Assembly: GCF_024171525.1 (NCBI RefSeq)
Contig: NZ_JALJZY010000013.1
Coordinates: 6,584 to 70,583, forward strand
DNA length: 64,000 nucleotides
DNA from: Neisseriaceae bacterium HSC-16F19
GTDB taxonomy: Bacteria > Pseudomonadota > Gammaproteobacteria > Burkholderiales > Neisseriaceae
Direction: 5' to 3'
Shown here: piece by piece, positions 1 through 9,179 of the stretch
How the letters are laid out: each line of letters begins with the position of its first letter
How positions within the stretch are numbered: the first letter of the stretch is position 1
Translations under genes and position numbers: made by a program
The notes under the pieces: generated by a model
Database searches by the model: none
Told to the model about the DNA's origin: nothing
Seen by the model: the letters and a program-made list of their open reading frames with translations, nothing else

Positions 1-2775
1 GAGATCAGTGATCAGGTCGCAGAGATCCTTTTGGAAATGACGGCTCTTTCGGGTGATATTTCGGCACAGGTGAGTCAGCTGAATCAAGATTTCAAAAACC
101 AATACGACAGGCTGCCTGACAATGCCAAAGCGGGTCAAGGCAGGATGCAGGCCAGCAGCATGAATTTCGGCTCGCGCCTGTACGGTACAACCCGCCAATT
201 TTTGATGGGCATACAGGTTGAGCAGGCCTGCCAGCAGGCGATTGATGACCTCAATAACAACATCAAGCCGGTCATCGGGGTGGAAAACACCGGCGAATCC
301 TTACTGTACGCTTTGATTGATGCGCATATTTTTGACGAACACGAGCAAATCCGCTTTGACGAATTGAGTGAGATTCCGGTCAAACAAATGACCGAAGCCC
401 AAGCGGAAGAGTACGGCAAGCTGTTGGCCAAAAAAACAGAGAAGATGGAAAACCTGATTCTGCCGGATGTGCCCCAATTCAAAGACTACCTGGCCATGAT
501 GCTGCACCGCCTGCGCAATGTATACGTTCAGGACGCCTACGGCGTTGGCCGTGTCGATAAATTGGGCGGTGAAGCCTATGATGACATTGAGGAAGGTATC
601 CTCAGCAAAATTGAAAAGCTGCCCAACGACATTCCCTTGTCTCCTCTGGATGTCTTGCGCACCCGTTTGGGCGAACACGGCTACAGCATGGGCGAAGTTT
701 CGGGCCGCAGCCTGTATCTGCAACGCATCAACAATCCGGATGGCGAACATTTGCCGCCGGTATGGCAGGTCAACAACATCCCTGAAAAAAACGTAACCCA
801 AACCATCAACGGGTTTCAATCGGGCAAAGTAGACAGCATTGCCATTACCAAAGCCGGCAGTACCGGTTTTTCCATGCATGCGGATCCGCTGTTTGCGGAC
901 ACGCGCAGACGGGACTTCATTGCCCTGCAGAAGGCGGCCAATATTGCCGATTTCCTGCAATGGATTGGCCGAGTCAACCGCAAAGGGCAGGTTGTTCCGC
1001 CCTTGATCAGTAATTTGTCCACCGGTCTGCCAGCCGAGTTGCGCCTGACCATGATGCACAATGCCAAATTGCGCAAGTTGAGCGCCAACGTCACCAGTAA
1101 CCGCGAAAACAAGAATATCGAAAACCAGGAAGTCGATTTCCTCAATAAAATCGGTGACGAGCTCGCTTTGCTCTACCTTGTCCAAAACGAACATCTGGCT
1201 GCCCAGCTGGATATTAGGATTCCTGACGGCAGCAGCGACATCCCGCCGCAGTCGGAAAATTACTTCGTCAACCGCCTGATGTCCCGCCTTGTCCTGTTAC
1301 CTGTGTCGCAGCAGGAAAAAATTATCGAACAGCTGTCCACCATGTTCTCGGAGAAACTGGCCGAGTTAAATGCTCAAGGCATCAATCCGTTCAAGGTGGA
1401 TACGTTTGATTGGCAGGCTGAACGTGTCAAAACCTTTACGGTCGCTTCCTACACCGATTTGGACACCAACAGCTATTTTGACGCGCCTTTGCAGGTCAGC
1501 ACGTTGGAGTTTGAGGTCAAAAACAACCCCATGCCGGTCGATGAGGTCAACCAAATGGTGGAAAGTTATTTGGAGGAGCATGCCAGCGGCCAGGAATTCA
1601 ACAAATTCCTGCCGATTGGTACCGACATTCCGGCAGACACTCACAACATCCGACAGCAAAAATTGCAGGTAGTTACTGCCAGCATCACCCAGCAATTGCT
1701 GAACCGGTGTTATAACCAGCTGCCCGCAGCAGTAAAGCGCGAAGTAGGGCATGTGAACAACCTGCATAAATTCGCACCGTCTTGGGAGGGCGATCCCAAG
1801 TTCGCCAAACCCCTGGAAACCTATGAGCAGGCCATGACTGCCGCCAAGTTCTCACATTTTATGGTTGGGGCCCATTTCAAGGTTTTGACCCCCTTGGGTG
1901 AAACCAAGACCACCAAGGTTGTCGGCTATTCCTTCCCTGAGCATGGTTTGGACATCGCCCATATGGCCCGTACCGGCATCCGGGTCATGATTGCCGGTGA
2001 AGACAAAGTCACCCGCTTGAATTTGGCCAGCCTGCATTCGCAGCGCATGGTATTCAAGGAACGGGGAGAGCCGCCGTATTTGGCCGGTTACAACGGCCAG
2101 CTGTGCTTTGAGGAAGAGGTCAAGCAGGCTTTGAACAGCACCCGCATCAAACGGGTGAATGTGCTGGAGAACAATCTGTTCAAGGCCACGGAAATGGCGC
2201 TTGAGAACAAGATGGGCCATCCTATTCTGTACACCGACAAAGACGGGGTACGGCAACGTGCAGTATTGCTGAAGCCTGAATTTTCGTTTGATGAGCTGAC
2301 TAAGCTGCCGGCCAAAATGTCGTCCAACAAAATGATGGAGTACATCGCAGAATACTTTAACCGTTACGAGCGCGGCGAGCGTATGGAGCAGGGTAAGCCC
2401 ATGTTCCATTCGCGCATGAGCAAACATTCGCGCATTGGCTTGAACATTGCCATCCTGGCCACCGACAGCAATAGCTTCCAATTTATCATCCACGAGCCCA
2501 AATCTCCGGCCAGTCGTCAATTGTTGAAAGACGAAACCATTTTTGAGGGCCGCAAAGGGGGCAAAAGCGGCAGTATGGGGCTGAAGATGGTTGGCCGGAG
2601 TGACCGCCTGCAGTGTTCTTTGACCCAGTACCAGTTAAGGTCTCTTCTGGATAATCTCGCAGAGGGCCATAAATTCGGCGGTCTGTATCTGTTGAACGGG
2701 GAAGAGAAAATCCTGCAGAGCATGAATAGTGAGCCCGGCCAAAATAAGGACGCAAACCATACAAATGGTCTATAA
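1..2775 (+). CDS. Strawberry-notch-type helicase/NTPase, C-terminal part (5' end outside window)
   Basis: The reading frame is open from base 1, so the gene starts upstream; the first ATG inside the window (31) has no convincing ribosome site. The visible part includes GSTGFSMHAD (about 862-891), an RRRDF stretch and QWIGRVNRKGQ (about 958-990). This matches the last helicase motifs of the strawberry-notch SF2 family, with the arginine-finger motif VI Q..GR..R..Q. A long C-terminal region of about 600 residues follows. In phages and plasmids such proteins often carry an N-terminal methyltransferase and act like P1 DarB against restriction; that role is inference, because the ATP-binding half is not visible. 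The stop is followed by a short AT-rich gap and an unrelated small gene. Confidence 0.75.
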   Translation, partial: EISDQVAEILLEMTALSGDISAQVSQLNQDFKNQYDRLPDNAKAGQGRMQASSMNFGSRLYGTTRQFLMGIQVEQACQQAIDDLNNNIKPVIGVENTGESLLYALIDAHIFDEHEQIRFDELSEIPVKQMTEAQAEEYGKLLAKKTEKMENLILPDVPQFKDYLAMMLHRLRNVYVQDAYGVGRVDKLGGEAYDDIEEGILSKIEKLPNDIPLSPLDVLRTRLGEHGYSMGEVSGRSLYLQRINNPDGEHLPPVWQVNNIPEKNVTQTINGFQSGKVDSIAITKAGSTGFSMHADPLFADTRRRDFIALQKAANIADFLQWIGRVNRKGQVVPPLISNLSTGLPAELRLTMMHNAKLRKLSANVTSNRENKNIENQEVDFLNKIGDELALLYLVQNEHLAAQLDIRIPDGSSDIPPQSENYFVNRLMSRLVLLPVSQQEKIIEQLSTMFSEKLAELNAQGINPFKVDTFDWQAERVKTFTVASYTDLDTNSYFDAPLQVSTLEFEVKNNPMPVDEVNQMVESYLEEHASGQEFNKFLPIGTDIPADTHNIRQQKLQVVTASITQQLLNRCYNQLPAAVKREVGHVNNLHKFAPSWEGDPKFAKPLETYEQAMTAAKFSHFMVGAHFKVLTPLGETKTTKVVGYSFPEHGLDIAHMARTGIRVMIAGEDKVTRLNLASLHSQRMVFKERGEPPYLAGYNGQLCFEEEVKQALNSTRIKRVNVLENNLFKATEMALENKMGHPILYTDKDGVRQRAVLLKPEFSFDELTKLPAKMSSNKMMEYIAEYFNRYERGERMEQGKPMFHSRMSKHSRIGLNIAILATDSNSFQFIIHEPKSPASRQLLKDETIFEGRKGGKSGSMGLKMVGRSDRLQCSLTQYQLRSLLDNLAEGHKFGGLYLLNGEEKILQSMNSEPGQNKDANHTNGL

Positions 2776-2836
2776 TGCACCTTGTAAAAATCATAAATTT
2801 ATTAGAAAATAAAAAATAAAATTTAGGAAATTTTGT

Positions 2837-3388
2837 ATGAGCGCGGCTATATCCATCATCAGGGATGAAGTTTTATCCCAGTTTCCGGAGATTGCAGCTT
2901 CGGATTTGAATCTGCGGCCGGGTGCGGTGATGGAGGGCTTTATCATGCCCGCGAAGGTTTCTAAGAGCCTGATTTCTTATTTGGTTAAGATGGAGCAGGT
3001 TGAAAACTGGACGTTTGCCAACCAGGCGGCCAGTAAGGACGACAAGATGCTGGTTCAGGAGATGGAGGCCGAACTGGTACAGATGCTGCGCCCCTTGGCG
3101 GGGCATACCGAGTGGGAGCGTCAAACAAAGCTGCTTGAGCAGCTGAACTGGCTTTTGGCCAGACTCAGTACCATGCAATGCCTGTATGTCGTCAAGTTTT
3201 TAAGCCAGTCCGGCTCAAATTATCTTGAGCAACTGGATGCCAGTGAAGATAATAATGCCAAATTGCTAAAAGACCGCCTGTTGTCGGTCCATAAAGCAAT
3301 GAAGCTGACGAGGGTTTTTTCATCTGAAGTGTTGGATAGAATTATTAATGTTCTGAGGAATTCCGAGAATGGCAAGCGCAAAATTTAA
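2837..3388 (+). CDS. Hypothetical protein, 183 aa
   Basis: I do not recognise this protein. It is soluble, mostly helical and has no signal peptide or obvious motif. The ATG follows AGGAAATTTTGT, a usable ribosome site. Its 3' end overlaps the start of the next, exported protein by 20 bases, so the two are probably translated together at the head of the 2837-10616 gene block. A TATAAT hexamer overlapping the previous stop (2771-2776) may be a promoter, but no clear -35 is seen. Confidence 0.7.
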   Translation: MSAAISIIRDEVLSQFPEIAASDLNLRPGAVMEGFIMPAKVSKSLISYLVKMEQVENWTFANQAASKDDKMLVQEMEAELVQMLRPLAGHTEWERQTKLLEQLNWLLARLSTMQCLYVVKFLSQSGSNYLEQLDASEDNNAKLLKDRLLSVHKAMKLTRVFSSEVLDRIINVLRNSENGKRKI

Positions 3389-4562
3389 GCAGAAGCGGAT
3401 TGTTACCACGCTGACGACAGCCTCTTTGTGTTTGGTTGTACCTGTCGCTTTGGCGAATAATTTGACGTCCGGCTGGGACAAAGTCAAAGGTGTGACCCAA
3501 CAGGTGGACAAAGCCAGTCAGCAGCTGGTGAATAATGTGGCCGTAGCCCTCAACGGCGGCACCAGCGAAGAATTGGCTGCCTTGAACGAGCAGGCGAAGA
3601 AAGAGGCCGCCAGCTGTGCGGCCGGTGCGGAAGGTACTCAGGGCAAAGCCATTAAGGATGCCGTAGACATCCACACGACTTTTGCCTCAGTCGGCCCGGA
3701 TGTGGAAAAATTCTTCAATCAAAATCACGACTGTTTTGCCAAACTGAACAAGCTGTATGACTTGTCTTTCAGTATTCCCTCGCTGAGTTCTATTATCAAT
3801 GCCGCTCAAGAGGCGGTAGTGGACTATGCCAAACAAAAAGCTTGTTCAGCAGTTAAAGAAGCCACTGAAGAGCTGGTGGCTCCGATCAACTCCGCTATCG
3901 ACAAAGTAAATACTAATTTCGGTAGCTATATGGACCTCAACGGTTTGGCCAACGGCGCTGTATCTGGTGGTTTATCCAAGCTGGATCCGTCTTTGGGACA
4001 AACCTATGCTAATAAAGCCCCGGCTGCAGGCTATGAGATCCAAATGTTCAGCCAAGCCCAAACCACCTTCAACAATTCACCGCTCACCGGTGGGAATACC
4101 GGTGGCAGTACCACCACACAAGGCGGCTACACCTACAACAATCAGCACAATCAGCTGAGCAACCTCAATACCGCACTCCAGCAGGAACAGATCAAGCTGC
4201 CGCAAGCGCAGCAAAATCTGAGCACGGCCCGCCAACGTCTGAATAATTGCCAGGCACAACAAGGCAACTGTACCCAGTTTGAACAACAAGTTGCCCAGGC
4301 TCAGGCTGAAATTAACCGCATTCAGAGCAGCATCAGCAATTATCAAAGCCAGGTTTCCAACTTGGCCGGCAACGGCAATGCGGTTACTTCAGGCGCATTG
4401 AAGCATGATCCGTCCGGTTTGCTGCCCAATAACCAGCAACAAGCGCCCGCACAGCAGCAGGCGCAGCTGTCCCCAAACAGCAATAGTGCCAGCAGCGCCG
4501 GCAGCAACAAATCGGGCAGCAGCAGTTACAGCGACTGGCTGAAACAGCAGTATTCCCGTTAA
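3369..4562 (+). CDS. Exported coiled-coil protein with Q/S-rich tail
   Basis: The N-terminus is a signal peptide: KFKQKR followed by a hydrophobic stretch ending ALA-NN. The mature protein has four or more cysteines in its first half (CAAG, HDCF, KACS), a helical middle, and from about residue 250 a glutamine-rich coiled coil containing CQAQQGNC. It ends in a Q/N/S-rich low-complexity tail. It overlaps the previous gene by 20 bases and precedes a run of exported proteins with similar layout. It may be a periplasmic or surface component of the transfer apparatus; the exact role is not recognised. Confidence 0.75.
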   Translation: MASAKFKQKRIVTTLTTASLCLVVPVALANNLTSGWDKVKGVTQQVDKASQQLVNNVAVALNGGTSEELAALNEQAKKEAASCAAGAEGTQGKAIKDAVDIHTTFASVGPDVEKFFNQNHDCFAKLNKLYDLSFSIPSLSSIINAAQEAVVDYAKQKACSAVKEATEELVAPINSAIDKVNTNFGSYMDLNGLANGAVSGGLSKLDPSLGQTYANKAPAAGYEIQMFSQAQTTFNNSPLTGGNTGGSTTTQGGYTYNNQHNQLSNLNTALQQEQIKLPQAQQNLSTARQRLNNCQAQQGNCTQFEQQVAQAQAEINRIQSSISNYQSQVSNLAGNGNAVTSGALKHDPSGLLPNNQQQAPAQQQAQLSPNSNSASSAGSNKSGSSSYSDWLKQQYSR

Positions 4563-4572
4563 GGAGCCTGCG

Positions 4573-5322
4573 ATGTCATCCCGTACCCGTTGGTTAGCCC
4601 TCAGCCTGGCATTGGCCATGCCGGTGGCGGCTCATGCCATCTCTTGGCAGTCCATCATTCAATGGTTTTTGAACCTGAATGATGAGAACAGCGGTTGGGC
4701 CGTGGTTACCAAACAAACTGCGGTCGCATCCAATCAGATTGCCAGCAATGAAATGCGGGCCAATCAGATGCTCGCCGTATCCATGGGAAGCATCCGGCAG
4801 ACGGAAAGGGCAAAAGAGGCGGTCATAAATTACAGCGCCGCCTTTGGCCAGCCCGAATCGAATTTGTGCGGCGCTCTGGTGGATAATGCGGCCATGGTGA
4901 AAACCATGGAGAACCAGCAGCAGGATGTACGCGAACGCATGGCCAATTTCAGCAACCGTCAAGTGGGCACACCGGTGGAATACAAGCAGGCCATGCAGAC
5001 AGCTCATGCTGAGATGTATTGCAGTATCAGCGAGTCCAAACAGGGTTTGTGCAAGCTTCAGCCAAACGGTATGCAGGCATGGGATTCCGATTACAGCGGA
5101 TTTGCCATGCAAAACAGCCTGGTCGGCAAGGCGGAGTTGGGGGCCATTGCATACGTCAATACCTTGGGCAGTATGCTGCCCCAGCCGGATCCCCGCACCG
5201 ATTGCAAGACTACGGGTTGCAGCCAGGCAAAAATTGAAAACATGAGTAATTTGGCCCGTGCTTCCATGGTCACCAACAGCGTTTTATCCCAGGTGAGCAT
5301 TCGGGTTAACCCCAATCCTTAA
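4573..5322 (+). CDS. Exported protein, member 1 of a tandem paralogous family
   Basis: A signal peptide ends at AHA-I and AAGGAG lies before the ATG. The mature protein shares landmarks with the next two genes: a KQTAVASNQIASNEMRANQ-like helix, a NYS.AFGQ motif before a cysteine, then C-x(7,8)-GLC, then A.AY.NTLG. It is shorter (249 aa) and lacks the long C-terminal helical module of its two neighbours. The tandem position and shared cysteine spacing suggest duplication. VirB5/TrbJ-like pilus-tip proteins have a comparable plan (signal peptide, long helices), but I see no direct match. Confidence 0.75.
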   Translation: MSSRTRWLALSLALAMPVAAHAISWQSIIQWFLNLNDENSGWAVVTKQTAVASNQIASNEMRANQMLAVSMGSIRQTERAKEAVINYSAAFGQPESNLCGALVDNAAMVKTMENQQQDVRERMANFSNRQVGTPVEYKQAMQTAHAEMYCSISESKQGLCKLQPNGMQAWDSDYSGFAMQNSLVGKAELGAIAYVNTLGSMLPQPDPRTDCKTTGCSQAKIENMSNLARASMVTNSVLSQVSIRVNPNP

Positions 5323-5331
5323 TGGAGAACA

Positions 5332-6471
5332 TTGGCAATGTTGCATAAAAAGAAGAAGCTGACTATTGCAATATTGGGTATTGCCCTCGTACCCTCGGCG
5401 GCTATGGCTGCGCTGTACGGTTTCGGCCCTGCAGAGGCGTGGACGGGTGCTCAGCTCACCCAGCAGGCCGCCGAAGTTTCCGGCAATATCATTTCCTGGG
5501 GGGAAGGTTTTGCGACCCAAATGGAAAACCATTTCGAGCAAACCATTTCCGCCATTGCCGTGGCCACCAAGCAAGAATCAGTGGCCGCCAACCTGATTGC
5601 CTCCAATAACGTAAAAGCCAGCCAGCAGCTGGTTAATGCCGTGGCCGCCCAACAGAAATCGGACAAAATTGCCGAGGTGGTGGCCAACTATTCTCCCAGT
5701 ACGGGTCAGGGACACAAAACCTGTACCGTCATCCAAAAAAACAAATCACTGGACAAGGCCTTCGAGAGCAGCCATGTGGCCGCCCAACTGTATGTAGGGC
5801 AATTGGACAATGCGCCGGGCCGCCTAGTGGATTCAAGCATCGATGCCATGAACCAACGGTATAAAAATCATCTGGCAGATTTTTGTACCGATGCTGAGGC
5901 TGCCGCCGGTTTGTGTCAAAAATCAAAACTGCCGGGTGGCGATACTAATGCCGCCTTGTTGTTTGCTCCCGCCAAGCCGGGCTCTTTGGAAGACAAGGCA
6001 CAGTTGGCCTATATCCAAAACGTATTGGGCCCGCCGGACAGCAAGGTAAGCAAAGCCGCCGGGTCTTCCGCCGCCGGCCAGGATTATTTTTTGGCTAAAG
6101 CCCGTAAAGACGTGATGCTTTCCATCCCGGCCTACAGCTTGGCCCGTATCAAGGCCGCCAACACGGTAACGGATGCCGGCATGTCGCCCAACCAGATGCT
6201 GGAGAAACGGACGAATGACTATTTTGGCAGTGACGAAGCCAAGGAATGGTCAAAAACGCTCGCGGTCCAAGCTCCTCGCGGCCTGATGGTGGAGACCTTG
6301 AAAGTAGGGGGCCTGCAAACCTGGCTGGATTTCCAGCAGCTGCAGCAAACCCAGCGCATCAATGCCAATCTGGCAGCATTGCTGATCACCGGCAATGACA
6401 GTGAAAAAGCCAAAGCCGATTCGGCGTTTAATAATGTTCGCGGCGAAGGCATTAGCGGGGGCGTTCGATGA
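5332..6471 (+). CDS. Exported protein, member 2 of the tandem family
   Basis: The signal peptide ends AMA-ALYGFG. Shared family landmarks are KQESVAANLIASNNVKASQ, NYSPSTGQG before a cysteine, FCTDAEAAAGLC, NAALLF and YIQNVLGPPDS. The C-terminal 60 residues form an amphipathic helix ending in an N.VRGEGISGGVR tail; the tail type (basic, last residue R/K after V) recurs in the proteins at 6468 and 8188. The stop overlaps the next start by four bases (ATGA), so translation is coupled. Probably a periplasmic helical protein tied to transfer; not assigned to a named family. Confidence 0.75.
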   Translation: MAMLHKKKKLTIAILGIALVPSAAMAALYGFGPAEAWTGAQLTQQAAEVSGNIISWGEGFATQMENHFEQTISAIAVATKQESVAANLIASNNVKASQQLVNAVAAQQKSDKIAEVVANYSPSTGQGHKTCTVIQKNKSLDKAFESSHVAAQLYVGQLDNAPGRLVDSSIDAMNQRYKNHLADFCTDAEAAAGLCQKSKLPGGDTNAALLFAPAKPGSLEDKAQLAYIQNVLGPPDSKVSKAAGSSAAGQDYFLAKARKDVMLSIPAYSLARIKAANTVTDAGMSPNQMLEKRTNDYFGSDEAKEWSKTLAVQAPRGLMVETLKVGGLQTWLDFQQLQQTQRINANLAALLITGNDSEKAKADSAFNNVRGEGISGGVR

Positions 6472-7616
6472 TTAAAACCCCCAAATTTCTCGCTGCCTTG
6501 ATGCTTTGCGGTGCAAGTGCACCGGCATTCGCCTACTACTGTCCGCCGCAGTATCAGAATACTTGGGTGCTTCCCATGTTCCAGAATTCGACCCTGGTCA
6601 TGAATTCGGCACTCAACACAGTGGATGCACAGCTGCAGGCGCTGTTGAAGTACAACAACGAGCGCGTACTCTCCGCACTGTCGGTATTGACCAAACAGAA
6701 AGCGCTGTCGGGCAATATCGTGGCCGACAATGAGCGCAAGACCGCACAGCAAGTGGCTTCCGGTTTGAAGACCCTCTCCAACTTCAAGCAGGTCACTGAA
6801 GCCAAGCTCAACTATGGTCCTGAATTCGGTCAAGGTTACAACCCGTGTGTGATTGCCGAAGAGCGTGTTGTGATTACGCACAGCGAAGCGGCAGCCCAAT
6901 CCACCGCCAATCAGATTGTGCGGGGCGTGTATGCGGGCCCCGGTAAATATGCGGTTTCCCAGTCTGTGGCCAAAGGCGAATTGCTGAGTGACATTGCAGC
7001 CTACTGTACCAAAGAGTACGCGGAATCCGGCTTGTGCGAGGCGGTAGCCAAGGACCCGGGTTTGGCTTTGAATGCGGCTATATTGTTCAGCAACGAAAAA
7101 TCGACTGGCGAATACGGCCAGGCGCGTACCACGTTTATCAATACCATAGTCGGTCTGCCTGATTCGGCCGTGCCTAAAAATCAGGCCACCACTCCGGCGG
7201 CCAAAGATTATGCGCTCATCAAACAGCAGAAAGACGCTTTGATTTCGCCGGCCATTACCGCTTTGGCCAATATTCAGGCCCAGCACGGCTTTATTGATCA
7301 AGGCAACCATGCCTATGGCCAGCCGGTGATGGCCCAATACGAAACCCAAGTTAAGCGTTACTTTGGTGATTCTGACGAGTTTACCAAGTGGAATCAGGTG
7401 CTGACTGCACAAACCGAACGCGGTTTGCTGGTAGAGCAGCTGAAAATGAAGGCTTTATCCCTGTCCATCCAGGCGAAGCAATATCGCGAGTACGAGATGA
7501 TGGAGGCTCAGCTGGCCGCCTTGGTCGCCCAGGAGGTGAATAAGAACCAGACGCTGAGTGCCAAAGGTAATGCCGCCAAAGCCCAATCCGAAAACATCAG
7601 CAGTAGAGTCAAATAA
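6468..7616 (+). CDS. Exported protein, member 3 of the tandem family
   Basis: The ATG overlaps the previous stop. The signal peptide ends AFA-YYCPP. Equivalents of the family landmarks are present: KQKALSGNIVADNERKTAQ, NYGPEFGQGYNPC, YCTKEYAESGLC, NAAILF and FINTIVGLPDS. The C-terminal helix (QLAALVAQEVNKNQ...) ends in ISSRVK and aligns by eye with the end of the 8188 protein (INSSVR). Length (382 aa) matches member 2 (379 aa), so these two are probably the more recent duplicates. Confidence 0.75.
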   Translation: MIKTPKFLAALMLCGASAPAFAYYCPPQYQNTWVLPMFQNSTLVMNSALNTVDAQLQALLKYNNERVLSALSVLTKQKALSGNIVADNERKTAQQVASGLKTLSNFKQVTEAKLNYGPEFGQGYNPCVIAEERVVITHSEAAAQSTANQIVRGVYAGPGKYAVSQSVAKGELLSDIAAYCTKEYAESGLCEAVAKDPGLALNAAILFSNEKSTGEYGQARTTFINTIVGLPDSAVPKNQATTPAAKDYALIKQQKDALISPAITALANIQAQHGFIDQGNHAYGQPVMAQYETQVKRYFGDSDEFTKWNQVLTAQTERGLLVEQLKMKALSLSIQAKQYREYEMMEAQLAALVAQEVNKNQTLSAKGNAAKAQSENISSRVK

Positions 7617-7625
7617 GGAAACAGC

Positions 7626-8180
7626 ATGAAAACCTTGTTCAAATTCGCTACTTTTTTTCTGGCAGCCACTCTGTCTGTACCGGCTGCGGCCCAGGCCAAC
7701 ATCAAGTTTCCGGCCGGGCTCAAATGGCAAATGATGCCGGCAGCTTACTTCAACTATTCACAGCAAAAAGGCACTGCCGCCCAAAAAACCGAAGCGCAAC
7801 AAATTTGGAAGGGCAAGATCGTTGCAGGCGAGCCTGCATTTGTGCTGATTGACAAAATATCAACTGCAGACAGCGAGTACACCTTCACCATGCTGGACAC
7901 TACTGGTGGCCACTGCATACCGCCCGGCAACGGCGCGGGCATGGAAGATATGTACAGCACTTGCCCCATGAAGGTTATCCAAAAGGTGCAGGCGACCAAC
8001 AAGACCACCAGCCGCGATATTGCAGGCTATTGCTTCCTGCACTTGGATGACGGCCCGGGCGAGTTGGCCAAAAACCATACCTCTATGGCCTACGATGCCA
8101 AATCCCAAACCGTATTTTTCCGCATCACCCAGCATGGCAAGCCTGTGCCTGAGTGCAACCGTCAGATCAAACTGAAGTGA
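7626..8180 (+). CDS. Exported hypothetical protein, 184 aa
   Basis: A clear signal peptide (KTLFKFATFFLAATLSVPAAAQA) precedes a mature domain of about 160 residues with cysteines at GGHCIPP, STCPMK, GYCFLH and PECNRQ, which could form two disulfides in the periplasm. AGGAAACAGC before the ATG is the ribosome site. It lies seven bases from the next gene, in the same exported-protein operon. No family recognised. Confidence 0.7.
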   Translation: MKTLFKFATFFLAATLSVPAAAQANIKFPAGLKWQMMPAAYFNYSQQKGTAAQKTEAQQIWKGKIVAGEPAFVLIDKISTADSEYTFTMLDTTGGHCIPPGNGAGMEDMYSTCPMKVIQKVQATNKTTSRDIAGYCFLHLDDGPGELAKNHTSMAYDAKSQTVFFRITQHGKPVPECNRQIKLK

Positions 8181-8187
8181 GCAGGCA

Positions 8188-9168
8188 ATGGTACACCTGT
8201 GCAAAATAGCATACCGGTGTCTGTTGGCATTGATGCTGATGCTCGCACCTGGCTGGGCATTGGCCAATACCAAATATAAGGGCCCTCAAGTCACCCATGC
8301 CGAAGTGGTTGCGGCTTTGCAGAAGTCGCCCAATGCCAATGCGTGGATCAAACAGAACGCCCATGCCATTGCCAGTCTGGCCCTTAATGTTGAAAGTAGC
8401 GGTTATTTGGGTATCTATAACGGCTCATGCTGTTATGGCATTTTACAAATGAACCGCACCAATATTCGTGCCTATGCCAAGACGGATCCGGAGACCTTCC
8501 GGCGAAGCTCTTTGCAGTTTCAGGTAGATGCCTGGTCCAAACTGACCTCCGAAGCCATGCGCAATAATGCGCCGCGCCGCTTGTCCCAGATGTCCACATT
8601 TGACGGACGGCCGGTAACACCGCAATTGGTATTGGCCTGTATCCAATTGGGCATAGGCAATTGTCAGAAAATGCTTAATTCGGGCAAGTGCTCCGGCTTT
8701 ATGGACCGAAACAAAACAACCATTTGTGCCATGGCAGATAAGACAGCCCGTGGCATGGGTCAGACACCGGCCACACCCGTCAGCTCAGGCGACTCGGGCT
8801 GCCCGGCCGCAGATCCCTCAGAGTTCCTGTCCGATGCGGATGGTTATGGTTCTTTGGATGAGACCGATATAGGCGAGTATGCCTCCATGTCTCCCCTGGA
8901 AATGATCATGACCGAAGCGGAAAGACGCTTGGGCAGTGACAGCTGGCAGAAAAAGCTGACAACAGTCTCCAGCCGCGCTTTGTGGGTGGACTATACCAAG
9001 GCGATCGCCGTTGAAAACTATTTGCGCCGCCTGAATTATGAGAAGCGCGAGCGCATCGAGGCCCAAATGGCCAACTTGGTGGCCATTCGGGTTGAAAACC
9101 AACGCCTCATCTCATCCGGTGCTGCCGGCAGGGCGAAAGCCGATCAGATTAACAGTTCTGTCCGTTAA
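8188..9168 (+). CDS. Exported lysozyme/transglycosylase-like protein with family C-terminal helix
   Basis: After a signal peptide ending ALA-NT, residues about 55-95 read IASLALNVESSGYLG...CCYGILQMN. This resembles the lytic-transglycosylase core E-S-x-G...G-x-x-Q, so residue E68 or so would be the catalytic acid. The last 70 residues (NYLRRL...QMANLVAIRVENQRL...INSSVR) match the C-terminal helix of the 5332 and 6468 proteins. A wall-hydrolase head therefore appears joined to the tail used by its neighbours. The likely role is local opening of peptidoglycan for the transfer channel; the enzyme assignment is by motif only. Confidence 0.6.
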   Translation: MVHLCKIAYRCLLALMLMLAPGWALANTKYKGPQVTHAEVVAALQKSPNANAWIKQNAHAIASLALNVESSGYLGIYNGSCCYGILQMNRTNIRAYAKTDPETFRRSSLQFQVDAWSKLTSEAMRNNAPRRLSQMSTFDGRPVTPQLVLACIQLGIGNCQKMLNSGKCSGFMDRNKTTICAMADKTARGMGQTPATPVSSGDSGCPAADPSEFLSDADGYGSLDETDIGEYASMSPLEMIMTEAERRLGSDSWQKKLTTVSSRALWVDYTKAIAVENYLRRLNYEKRERIEAQMANLVAIRVENQRLISSGAAGRAKADQINSSVR

Positions 9169-9179
9169 AGGAGCTTATC

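Noticed and set aside
301..1194. 297-codon minus-strand frame in the helicase gene
   Set aside because: Antisense to conserved helicase motifs and no start signals.
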